From the NCBI GenBank assembly GCA_002728935.1, contig PBWF01000064.1, positions 8,009 to 15,042 of the forward strand: a DNA stretch of 7,034 nucleotides, in the 5' to 3' direction. Below the pieces are notes generated by a model. That model had not been told where the DNA came from, made no database searches, and worked only from the letters and a program-made list of their open reading frames with translations. Both the position numbers and the translations under genes were made by a program. Below, one piece after another: positions 1-6,421 of this stretch. The DNA is from Gammaproteobacteria bacterium. GTDB taxonomy: Bacteria; Pseudomonadota; Gammaproteobacteria; Pseudomonadales; Azotimanducaceae_A. Positions within the stretch are counted from its first letter, which is position 1, and the number at the start of each line of letters is the position of its first letter.

Positions 1-56
1 GAAGAACCCCTAGCGCCAGGCACCTGGGCAACCACTTGATTTCGGAATTCCTCCAT
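1..56 (-). CDS. Possible 5' end of a divergent gene (partial, unidentified)
   Basis: On the minus strand an ATG at 56 opens a frame that stays open to the window edge, starting MEEFRNQVVAQVPGARGS. Only 18 codons are visible, there is no clear SD site just upstream, and I do not recognise the family. A gene here would be divergent from the PyrD-PyrK fusion gene and share the 57-196 upstream region with it. The alternative is the last 12 codons of a plus-strand gene ending at the TGA at 37-39. The short length makes either reading weak. Confidence 0.2.
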   Translation of the reverse strand, partial: MEEFRNQVVAQVPGARGS

Positions 57-153
57 GGCGCATGTCACTGAAAAATGGCTTAGTCGCTAACCTAATCATT
101 GATAACGACAAGAAGTTTGGGCCCTAAAGCTGTTACGACATCACCGCCTCCAA

Positions 154-159
154 TATAAT
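154..159 (+). promoter_or_regulatory. Candidate -10 box of the PyrD-PyrK/NhaC operon
   Basis: A perfect TATAAT lies 37 bases before the first ATG of the operon. No good -35 hexamer is seen at the matching distance (131-136 is TGTTAC), so this would be a -10-driven or activator-dependent promoter. The predicted 5' leader would be about 30 bases and lacks a strong SD; only the weak purine run AAGCGCAAG sits just before the ATG at 197. Confidence 0.45.
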
Positions 160-196
160 CTCTAGCAATCAAAGGGTCTCTCACAAAGCGCAAGTT

Positions 197-1828
197 ATGG
201 CAGGAGCAAATCAATTCTTAGGAAAGCCAATCTCCGGCCCCTTCACCATTCCCTCAGGAATAGTCGCCACACAGCCTTCGATCATCGCGCGGATTGCCGA
301 CGACATTCCCGAGATTGGTGTCATCACCACCAAAAGTATAGGGCCGGTTCCTAGAGCGGGTAATAGAGAGCCCATCTACAGCCAGTACGCGCCCGGGTCA
401 TTCGTAAATGCGGTCGGTCTTACAAATCCTGGCGCGGAGAATGCTGCGAGGAACTTTGAGAGCCTGAAGCTACCCGAAGACCGCTTCTTACTGATCTCAA
501 TTTTTGGAGGCGATATCGACGAATTTGTGGATGTTGCAAAGATGCTGGCGCCTTTTGCTGACGGCTTGGAACTGAACCTTTCCTGCCCCCATGCAAAAGG
601 TTACGGGATGGCCATGGGACAGGACCCTGGACTAGTCGCTGACATTGTCAGTGCTGTTAAGGAGTCTGTCAGTATTCCGATCGTGCCAAAGCTGACCCCA
701 AACACAGACCGGATCGAAGCCATTGCTTCCGCTGCAGCCAGCGCGGGGGCAGATGCGCTATGCGCAATAAATACCGTTGGGCCAGGAGCCCACACATCCT
801 ATGGTCACGATGTCCTAAGCAATGGCCTCGGAGGCCTTTCTGGCAAGGGCGTGCTCGCAATGGCACAAAAATGTATTCGGGCCATCCGAAGCGTCACAGA
901 TCTTCCAATCATAGGCTGCGGTGGCGTTAGTTCCCGGCAGGATGTTCTGGCTATGAAAGAAGCGGGTGCCGAAATTGTTGGTGTCGGATCAGCACTGTCA
1001 GGGATGACTACTCGACAAATGAAGAGCTATTTCAGAGACCTGGCCGACTGTTCGCCGAACGCGCAAATTGATCCTGCGGAAGATCAAGTCCAGTACGACC
1101 TAGACATGAGATTTAAACCCGTCACGCTAGTCAAGACTGAAACTGTCTGTGAGGACATCGCATTGCTGCACTTCGAGGAGCGTTTTGAAATCGAGGCAGG
1201 AGAGTTCGTTTTTTTATGGGTTCCTGGCGTCGGCGAGAAACCCTTCTCCATCTTACTTGATAACCCCCTCACACTCGTTGCTATTGATGTTGGACAGTTC
1301 ACACATGAGATCCAATCACTGCCTCCAGGTACAGAAACTTATATTCGAGGGCCCCACGGCCAGCCAGTGGACATCAATTCTGGTCAGATTCCTATCCTAG
1401 TCGCAGGGGGCACCGGGCTTGCAGCCGTTTACCAAATTGCCCGAGATTTCGACGATGCCATCATTTTTATAGGCGCAAGAACCAAGGAACGTTTGTACTT
1501 TTTAAAAGAGTGCCGAGAGGTTGCGGAGGTGCATGTCGCAACTGATGATGGCAGCGAAGGCTATTCGGGGCGAGTCACTGATTGCCTTCAAACCTACCTA
1601 GCTGCGTCACCTAAAGATCGCCTTCAAAATATGCGATTCTTTAACTGCGGCCCGGAGCCAATGGTTCATGCAGCTGTCACGGTCGAGCAGCGGTTTGCTT
1701 CCCAAACCCAAATCTTTAGCGCCATCGATTACGAAACGAAGTGTGGTGTTGGAATATGCGGAGCCTGCGCAACACCGGATGGTTTGAGGCTGTGTGTTGA
1801 CGGGCCCTTTTTAAACCCTCCGAACTAA
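197..1828 (+). CDS. Fused dihydroorotate dehydrogenase-like catalytic (PyrD-type) and electron-transfer (PyrK-type) protein
   Basis: Residues 1 to about 290 form a class 1 dihydroorotate dehydrogenase TIM barrel. Visible are FMN/substrate lysines K46 (TTKS) and K165 (PKLTPN), N71 in NAVGLTNPG, NLSCPH at 127-132 with the presumed catalytic base C130, INT at 191-193 and the FMN phosphate loop GCGGVSS at 240-246. Residues about 300-395 are a ferredoxin-reductase-like FAD domain (EKPFSI at 347-352, GPHG at 385-388). About 398-500 is the NAD-binding part (LVAGGTGLAA from 401). A [2Fe-2S] motif C516-X4-C521-X2-C524-X8-C533 ends the protein. In known class 1B enzymes these halves are separate PyrD and PyrK subunits passing electrons from dihydroorotate via FMN, Fe-S and FAD to NAD+. 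Here they are one soluble chain with no signal peptide. The CPH loop resembles dihydropyrimidine dehydrogenase and archaeal PyrD, so the substrate may be dihydroorotate or another cyclic amide. Family assignment is firm; the physiological substrate is not. Confidence 0.9.
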   Translation: MAGANQFLGKPISGPFTIPSGIVATQPSIIARIADDIPEIGVITTKSIGPVPRAGNREPIYSQYAPGSFVNAVGLTNPGAENAARNFESLKLPEDRFLLISIFGGDIDEFVDVAKMLAPFADGLELNLSCPHAKGYGMAMGQDPGLVADIVSAVKESVSIPIVPKLTPNTDRIEAIASAAASAGADALCAINTVGPGAHTSYGHDVLSNGLGGLSGKGVLAMAQKCIRAIRSVTDLPIIGCGGVSSRQDVLAMKEAGAEIVGVGSALSGMTTRQMKSYFRDLADCSPNAQIDPAEDQVQYDLDMRFKPVTLVKTETVCEDIALLHFEERFEIEAGEFVFLWVPGVGEKPFSILLDNPLTLVAIDVGQFTHEIQSLPPGTETYIRGPHGQPVDINSGQIPILVAGGTGLAAVYQIARDFDDAIIFIGARTKERLYFLKECREVAEVHVATDDGSEGYSGRVTDCLQTYLAASPKDRLQNMRFFNCGPEPMVHAAVTVEQRFASQTQIFSAIDYETKCGVGICGACATPDGLRLCVDGPFLNPPN

Positions 1829-1838
1829 CTGATTATTC

Positions 1839-1844
1839 AGGGGG
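1839..1844 (+). promoter_or_regulatory. Ribosome binding site of the NhaC-family gene
   Basis: AGGGGG lies six bases before the ATG at 1851, inside the 22-base gap after the fusion gene's TAA. It fixes the antiporter start and supports translation from a shared transcript. Confidence 0.7.
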
Positions 1845-1850
1845 CTGGCA

Positions 1851-3260
1851 ATGACCCGATCCGCACCCAATCAGTCCCTATCTCTGTCTAGTGCTGCAGC
1901 GGTCCTGCTTTCGCTTTTTACCTGGCTGATCTTGGGCCTTTTTACACTTAGCATTTCTCTCCATGCACTTCTGCTCACATCGATCGGGGCCCTGATGCTG
2001 TTCGGGCGCCTCAAGGGCGTGAGGACCGAGGAACTTAGGAAGGGTCTTTTTCAGGGCATTCAGGACTCAATTCCAGCGCTCGTAATCTTTCTGATGATTG
2101 GCGTCCTCATGGCTTCGTTCATGCTGAGCGGAACCGTCGCGAGCTTGCTGTATTACGGGCTCAATCTACTCAAGCCAGAGTGGTTCGCTCCCGCAACTCT
2201 CGTCCTCTGCGCAGTAATGTCTAGCGCCACTGGGACCTCATGGGGAACAGTCGCCACGCTTGGTATTGCCCTTACGGGTCTAGGGCAAATATTCGGCATC
2301 CAACCTGCCCTAATTGCCGGAGCGGCGATCGCGGGTGCGAGCTTTGGCGACAAAATGTCACCTATATCGGATACCACTAATCTCGCGGCGCTCGCATCCG
2401 GGACTGATCTTTACCGTCACATTCACAGTATGAGCTTGACCACTTGGCCAGCGTTTCTGATCGCCGGCATTGTGCTCACATTGATTGGCTATCAACCGAC
2501 CGAACGATTCCTCCCTTCCAGCGAGATCAGTGACCTGTCGGCAACGCTTGAGGCCAACTTCAATCTTTCATGGTTGACACTAACTCCTCTCGCTCTAATG
2601 GCATATCTCGCGTTACGCCGTATTGCTGCCGAGTCCACCATGTTCCTAACCAGCGCTTATGCGATGGCCCTAGCGATGGTTCTGCAGGGAACCCATATTA
2701 TTGAAGTCATGGCAGCGATTTATCAGGGCACGCAGTTTAATACGGGCGAGGCATCACTTGACGCATTATTCAGTCGAGGGGGAATTGCCTCCATGACTTG
2801 GACCCTTACCTTGGCGTTGATCGCGGTCGCTCTTGGCGGCGTTCTAAGGGCTCTCGAAGTCTTCGAGATCTTACTTAGAACCTTAGTCAAGAGGCTGCAA
2901 TCGCGTGGATCGCTTGTATCAACATCAACGATTGGCTCAACCCTCGGAACCGCGATCCTAACCGAGCCGTACATCGTGATTATATTGACAGGCCAGCTTT
3001 TCCGGAGGGTCTATACTTCTAGAGGCTATGATCCAGCGCTCCTATCCCGAAGCATAGAAGAAGGAAGCACACTTACCGCAGCCCTTATTCCCTGGACAAC
3101 AACAGGCATTTTTTACGCGTCAACACTTGGGTTGTCCGTCTTGGACTATGCCCCCTATGCGGTTCTTAACTGGCTGAACCTAATCATCGGGATCGCCTTT
3201 GCCTGGTTGGGTTTGGGTTTAATCAAAGAAAAAACCACTGGCAGAAACCGGAGCGCTTGA
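1851..3260 (+). CDS. nhaC: NhaC-family Na+/H+ antiporter-like membrane protein
   Basis: A 469-residue polytopic inner-membrane protein of usual NhaC length. A short polar N-terminus is followed by hydrophobic segments at about 13-35, 37-51, 75-100, 112-125, 133-150, 152-164, 196-214, 240-256, 262-279, 312-333, 360-380, 405-428 and 436-457. Family hallmarks are SSATGTSWGT at 124-133, GASFGDKMSPISDTTNLAA at 162-180 with acidic D167 and D174 in the transport core, RGGIASMTWT at 309-318, and the C-terminal stretch around 400-420 (SIEEGSTLTAALIPWTTTG). Family members exchange Na+ for H+, and some couple the exchange to organic anions such as malate and lactate. It starts 22 bases after the fusion gene, so it probably shares that gene's promoter. 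Pairing with a PyrD/PyrK-type dehydrogenase suggests it could carry that enzyme's substrate or product, which is inference. No Rho-independent terminator is evident after the TGA. Confidence 0.88.
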   Translation: MTRSAPNQSLSLSSAAAVLLSLFTWLILGLFTLSISLHALLLTSIGALMLFGRLKGVRTEELRKGLFQGIQDSIPALVIFLMIGVLMASFMLSGTVASLLYYGLNLLKPEWFAPATLVLCAVMSSATGTSWGTVATLGIALTGLGQIFGIQPALIAGAAIAGASFGDKMSPISDTTNLAALASGTDLYRHIHSMSLTTWPAFLIAGIVLTLIGYQPTERFLPSSEISDLSATLEANFNLSWLTLTPLALMAYLALRRIAAESTMFLTSAYAMALAMVLQGTHIIEVMAAIYQGTQFNTGEASLDALFSRGGIASMTWTLTLALIAVALGGVLRALEVFEILLRTLVKRLQSRGSLVSTSTIGSTLGTAILTEPYIVIILTGQLFRRVYTSRGYDPALLSRSIEEGSTLTAALIPWTTTGIFYASTLGLSVLDYAPYAVLNWLNLIIGIAFAWLGLGLIKEKTTGRNRSA

Positions 3261-3301
3261 AAGTCCACGCTCTTGACAAAGTCCCAATTCACTGGCCTTG
3301 G

Positions 3302-3353
3302 AGATGCTCACGATATAGAGCCATTCATAACGTAAATCACCGTGCCAGCATCT
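3302..3353. repeat. Imperfect inverted repeat in the BVMO leader
   Basis: The left arm AGATGCTCACG (3302-3312) is complementary to the right arm CGTGCCAGCATCT (3341-3353), except for a two-base bulge (CC) in the right arm. The loop is 28 bases. It lies between the antiporter stop and the BVMO start. It could be a transcript hairpin (attenuator or mRNA end protection) or a two-site operator. No T-tract follows directly, so it does not look like a standard terminator, although a short A-run and CTTTT follow at 3360-3370. Confidence 0.35.
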
Positions 3354-3359
3354 AAATGC
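3348..3359. promoter_or_regulatory. Candidate operator GCATCTAAATGC before the BVMO gene
   Basis: This near-palindrome has one mismatched base pair and differs by one base from the perfect palindrome GCATTTAAATGC at 6286-6297 in the other large intergenic region. It overlaps the right arm of the 3302-3353 inverted repeat and lies 55 bases before the preferred BVMO start, a reasonable place for a repressor or activator site. No strong -35/-10 pair was found around it; TATGCT at 3370-3375 is a weak -10 candidate. Confidence 0.3.
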
Positions 3360-3402
3360 AAAAAACTTTTATGCTAGTCTCGATGCATATCTGATGAACA
3401 GC

Positions 3403-3408
3403 GAGGAA
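3403..3408 (+). promoter_or_regulatory. Ribosome binding site that decides the BVMO start
   Basis: GAGGAA sits six bases before the ATG at 3415. The upstream in-frame ATG at 3394 has no SD-like sequence before it, so 3415 is preferred and the protein loses seven residues relative to the longest reading. Confidence 0.6.
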
Positions 3409-3414
3409 ACCTCC

Positions 3415-5217
3415 ATGGCCTCAACCAACGAGCTTAATATCGCCAAGCTAAAAGAGCGCTACCGCGAAGAGAGAGACAAGCGTCTGCGGGCAGACGGCAA
3501 CAGCCAGTACATCAGAATTGAAGGCCAGTTATCTCACTATCTTGAAGACCCCTATACCCCGGTCCAGCCACGAACGACGAAGACAGACCACGTAACCTTC
3601 ACTTTTATTGGGGGTGGCTTCGCAGGCCTGGTGACGGGCGCACGACTCAAAGAGCTAGGCGTCGATGATGTTCGCATTATCGAAAAAGGAGGTGACTTCG
3701 GAGGAACATGGTACTGGAATCGATATCCTGGCGCACAATGCGACACTGCATCCTTTGTGTACATGCCGTTACTCGAAGAGACCGGCCACATGCCGACCGA
3801 GAAATATGCTCACGCCCCGGAAATTCGTGCCCACTGCAGCAACATCGGTAAGCAATTCGGCCTTTACAACAATGCACTCTTCCATACCCAGGTCAACCAC
3901 CTCAAATGGCTACAGGAAAAGAAATGCTGGCAGGTAGAGACTCTTCAAGGCGATTGCTTCACCACCCAATTTATAGGGATGGGAACAGGCCCACTGCACG
4001 TTCCAAAGTTGCCTGGTATCCCAGGCATTGACACCTTCAAAGGACACTCCTTTCACACGAGTCGATGGGATTACGACTACACGGGAGGAACACCAGAGGG
4101 AGCGCCAATGACCAATCTTGCTGACAAGAGGATTGGCATCATTGGTACCGGCGCTACTGCTGTTCAGTGCGTGCCCCACCTCGCCAAAGCGGCAGGGCAG
4201 GTCTATGTCTTTCAGCGCACTCCATCTTCAGTGGATGTCAGAGACAACGCACCCACAGATAAGGAATGGTTCAAAAACATCGCCACTCCAGGCTGGCAGC
4301 AACGGTGGCTAGAAAATTTCACTGAGAACCAAGCAGGCGGAGGCGCCAAAGAAGATCTCGTTCAGGATGGGTGGACGGATTTATCTCGACGGATTCGAGC
4401 AAGAATTGCCGAACTTCCAGCAGATGGTCGGACGCCACAAGCCATGTGGGCTGCTTGGGAGAGCGCTGACTTTGAGAAGATGGAGGAAATTCGACGGCGT
4501 GCTGAAGACGTAGTCGAGGACAAAGAAACAGCAGAGAAACTCAAGGCGTGGTATCGGCAACTGTGTAAAAGGCCTTGCTTTCATGATGATTATCTCAGTG
4601 CGTTCAACGAACCAAGCACAACTCTGATTGACACAGATGGGAGGGGTGTTGAAGCAGTGACACCAGATGGAGTGATCGTCAACGGCGAGCATTACGCGCT
4701 CGATTGCTTGATCTTCGCATCGGGATTTGAGGTAGGCACCCCGCATACGGAGCGCACTGGGTTTGACCTTGAGGGGAAGGAAGGTATTACGCTTTCCAAA
4801 TACTGGCGAGACGGAATGCGAACATTGCACGGGACCCATATTCATGGCTTTCCCAACGCGTTCATTGTTCAGCCCACGCAAGGAGCCAATCTAATCTCCA
4901 ACGTACCGCATAATCTAACCGAATCAGGCCGCACTATCGCCATGATCGTTAAGCACACGCTTGACCATGAGCATCAAACGGTCGAAGTGAGCGAGGAAGC
5001 TGAGCGGGCTTGGATCGATCTACTGCTGACCGGACCAGGACGAATGATTGGCTCGCAAGAGTGCACTCCAGGTTATTACAACAACGAGGGGCAGGAGCCT
5101 GGGCCAGCTGCGCGTTTATCCGTCGGATACCCTCATGGTGCTACAGCTTTCTTCAGATACTTGAAGGATTGGCGTGAATCAGGGACATTTGAAGGACTGG
5201 TTTTCGATGAATGCTAG
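3415..5217 (+). CDS. Type I Baeyer-Villiger monooxygenase (class B flavoprotein monooxygenase)
   Basis: 600 residues numbered from the ATG at 3415; the alternative start at 3394 adds seven. A charged N-terminal extension of about 55 residues (KERYREERDKRLRADGN and onward) precedes the FAD Rossmann motif GGGFAG (66-71). The second fingerprint, GGTWYWNRYPGAQCD (96-110), ends in the conserved Asp. The BVMO signature FKGHSFHTSRWD (208-219) matches FXGXXXHXXXWD, then the NADPH Rossmann motif GTGATA (244-249) and QRTPSS. R386 in KRPCFHDDY probably aligns with the catalytic arginine that stabilises peroxyflavin. Such enzymes use FAD, NADPH and O2 to insert oxygen next to a ketone, giving esters or lactones. 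The full-length protein with all motifs suggests an active cytosolic enzyme; the ketone substrate cannot be told from sequence. The 154-base gap from the antiporter gene leaves open its own promoter or read-through. It converges with the glycosyltransferase-like gene. Confidence 0.92.
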   Translation: MASTNELNIAKLKERYREERDKRLRADGNSQYIRIEGQLSHYLEDPYTPVQPRTTKTDHVTFTFIGGGFAGLVTGARLKELGVDDVRIIEKGGDFGGTWYWNRYPGAQCDTASFVYMPLLEETGHMPTEKYAHAPEIRAHCSNIGKQFGLYNNALFHTQVNHLKWLQEKKCWQVETLQGDCFTTQFIGMGTGPLHVPKLPGIPGIDTFKGHSFHTSRWDYDYTGGTPEGAPMTNLADKRIGIIGTGATAVQCVPHLAKAAGQVYVFQRTPSSVDVRDNAPTDKEWFKNIATPGWQQRWLENFTENQAGGGAKEDLVQDGWTDLSRRIRARIAELPADGRTPQAMWAAWESADFEKMEEIRRRAEDVVEDKETAEKLKAWYRQLCKRPCFHDDYLSAFNEPSTTLIDTDGRGVEAVTPDGVIVNGEHYALDCLIFASGFEVGTPHTERTGFDLEGKEGITLSKYWRDGMRTLHGTHIHGFPNAFIVQPTQGANLISNVPHNLTESGRTIAMIVKHTLDHEHQTVEVSEEAERAWIDLLLTGPGRMIGSQECTPGYYNNEGQEPGPAARLSVGYPHGATAFFRYLKDWRESGTFEGLVFDEC

Positions 5218-5294
5218 CTGGTTCGGCGCTCAGCAACCCAGGGTTGTACCCAGGCTGTTCTGAGTTCTCTGCCAGTTCGGACCCAGGGCACCCT
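5218..5294. repeat. Convergent intergenic gap with short repeats
   Basis: The 77 bases between the converging BVMO and glycosyltransferase-like stops hold three ACCCAGG units (5236-5242, 5248-5254, 5281-5287), two near-copies of GTTCGG with flanks (5219-5226 and 5273-5280), a perfect dyad CAACCCAGGGTTG (5234-5246) and outer arms CTCAG/CTGAG (5229-5233, 5260-5264). This may fold as a bidirectional transcription stop, but no T-run typical of an intrinsic terminator is present. Confidence 0.3.
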
Positions 5295-6104
5295 CTAATC
5301 ACGCCAATGCTCTGCAACGAAAGGACAGGGCTTCTGGAAACAAGCGAGATGACCTAGCAAGCTTGGCCGAACACGTTTTTCTTTATTGAACCAATTCCCC
5401 AAGTGTTCGATTGCAGTAACCGGATAACCGTTAGTCCACTGACCTACCAGCGCATCAGCCGGGTTAGGTTCTCCTGGGAAAGCAATTACGCGTGCACCTC
5501 TTGGAACCGTTGCTGGTCTAAAATACCTACCAATGTAGCCAGGCAGGCATTGAGCACGGTAATGCCGAACCCAAGGCTTTGGCCAGAATTTAATTCCGCC
5601 CCGGACATTTTGCGTTACATAGTTTTGTTCAAACTGGTATTGGTCGGCGATACCTTGACTGTCCTTCTGAAACTCCTCAAACAAATAAGCGTGGGCGCCT
5701 ACCTTGAAACGAAACAGAGTGGTTTGACCAAGTTTAGAGAGCGGCTTTAACCAATTGCGAGCAAGGATGACATCTTCGTCATCTCCCCACTCGAATAATG
5801 GATCAATAGCACTGACTATCACAGAATCTAGATCAACGAAGAGAGCGCGGCCATCAATGCCGGCCAGATCCTTCCGCCAAATGGCTATCTTGCGCCACAT
5901 GCCAGGCACATCCACAGGTACTGGACAATCGAGTTGAGGCAAAGAATGGCATTCAACGGCAGAGCGAATACCTCGATTGTCATCAGTGAAACAGTGGAAC
6001 GCAAAGGATAGTGACAGGTTCCGCTCGATCATCGCATACAAACGGTTGACATACTCAGGGCCATATTTTGTGCCCCATTTGAAACAAAGAACATGCATGG
6101 TCAT
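5295..6104 (-). CDS. Glycosyltransferase-like protein (GT-A fold, DXD motif)
   Basis: A 269-residue protein with no signal peptide or membrane segment. The N-terminus MHVLCFKWGTKYGPEYVN is typical of small GT-A-like proteins that track a moving sugar-nucleotide donor site. Residues 86-97 contain the strand and DXD motif, FVDLDSVIV with D91 and D93, which binds the metal and nucleotide-sugar phosphate in this fold. Later come DQYQFEQNYVTQ (154-165) and RVIAFPGEPNP (205-215), matching the C-terminal half of such proteins. Donor and acceptor are unknown. A second ATG two codons in (6098) is equally possible as the start; neither has a well-placed SD, the nearest purine run (AGGGGAGAG, minus strand of 6121-6129) being 16 bases upstream. 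It stands apart from obvious polysaccharide genes. It follows the isomerase-like gene on the same strand after 317 bases, so it probably has its own promoter. Confidence 0.75.
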   Translation of the reverse strand: MTMHVLCFKWGTKYGPEYVNRLYAMIERNLSLSFAFHCFTDDNRGIRSAVECHSLPQLDCPVPVDVPGMWRKIAIWRKDLAGIDGRALFVDLDSVIVSAIDPLFEWGDDEDVILARNWLKPLSKLGQTTLFRFKVGAHAYLFEEFQKDSQGIADQYQFEQNYVTQNVRGGIKFWPKPWVRHYRAQCLPGYIGRYFRPATVPRGARVIAFPGEPNPADALVGQWTNGYPVTAIEHLGNWFNKEKRVRPSLLGHLACFQKPCPFVAEHWRD

Positions 6105-6285
6105 GGTTGGTACGCACCAGCTCTCCCCTAAAGTCTAGCACCTGTCATTGTTGCAAGGGGAGGCATCTCTAAGACGCGATACCTCTCGATTCTAGTGGAT
6201 CGCTAGCTTTGTAACGCCAAGGGTCACTCACTTGTTGGGGACTTGAATCATTGATGAAGAAAACTGGTATCGCGCATGAGGTGCT

Positions 6286-6297
6286 GCATTTAAATGC
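6286..6297. promoter_or_regulatory. Perfect palindrome GCATTTAAATGC, candidate operator
   Basis: A 12-base perfect dyad lies 182 bases upstream of the glycosyltransferase-like start and 125 bases past the isomerase-like stop. It matches 11 of 12 bases of the element at 3348-3359 before the BVMO gene, so one dimeric regulator might bind both. It lies between two of the GGTATCGCG copies. Confidence 0.35.
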
Positions 6298-6300
6298 TAT

Positions 6301-6320
6301 CGCTCGTTCTTGCTCGAGCG
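6301..6320. repeat. Short hairpin downstream of the isomerase-like gene
   Basis: CGCTCG (6301-6306) and CGAGCG (6315-6320) form a perfect six-pair GC-rich stem around an eight-base loop, about 100 bases after the isomerase-like stop on its transcript. No T-run follows on the minus strand, so an intrinsic terminator is not supported; it may be a weak 3' structure. Confidence 0.3.
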
Positions 6321-6421
6321 GTCGATCAAGATCCATGGGGTATCGCGATGGGTTTTCGGCTTAGGTGAACCTTTTGCCGCTATCAACTTCGCATTAGCCG
6401 CTGACCTTTGGCTTCGACCTT

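Larger units (their letters stand above)
6175..6347. repeat. Three copies of 9-mer GGTATCGCG
   Basis: GGTATCGCG occurs on the plus strand at 6266-6274 and 6339-6347 and as its reverse complement CGCGATACC at 6175-6183. The flanks differ between copies, so the conserved unit is the 9-mer itself. The spacing (about 91 and 73 bases between copies) and mixed orientation fit dispersed binding sites of a regulator better than a tandem repeat or CRISPR. Confidence 0.45.
6105..6421. other. 317-base intergenic region with repeat and palindrome structure
   Basis: I see no convincing gene here; the short open frames on both strands lack family features, and those running past 6421 are shadows of the isomerase-like gene. 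The region holds the 9-mer GGTATCGCG three times, the palindrome GCATTTAAATGC and a hairpin at 6301-6320, each listed separately. It probably contains the 3' end of the isomerase transcript and the promoter of the glycosyltransferase-like gene. No strong -35/-10 pair was found on the minus strand. Confidence 0.5.

Noticed and set aside
94..107. AATCATTGAT at 94-103, also at 6246-6255, and CATTGATAACG at 97-107 resembling 3322-3332
   Set aside because: AT-rich short matches expected by chance at this length among the intergenic regions; no consistent position relative to genes.
3251..3272. GAGCG/CGCTC hairpin as terminator of the antiporter gene
   Set aside because: Only five base pairs, overlaps the stop codon, and no T-run follows.
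3273..3278. Perfect TTGACA -35 box after the antiporter gene
   Set aside because: No -10-like hexamer lies 16-18 bases downstream (3295-3302 is GC-rich); the nearest TATA-like stretch is over 30 bases away.
4381..4881. 166-codon open frame on the minus strand
   Set aside because: It lies wholly inside the well-supported BVMO gene, in the opposite direction, and shows no family motif; it is a coding shadow.
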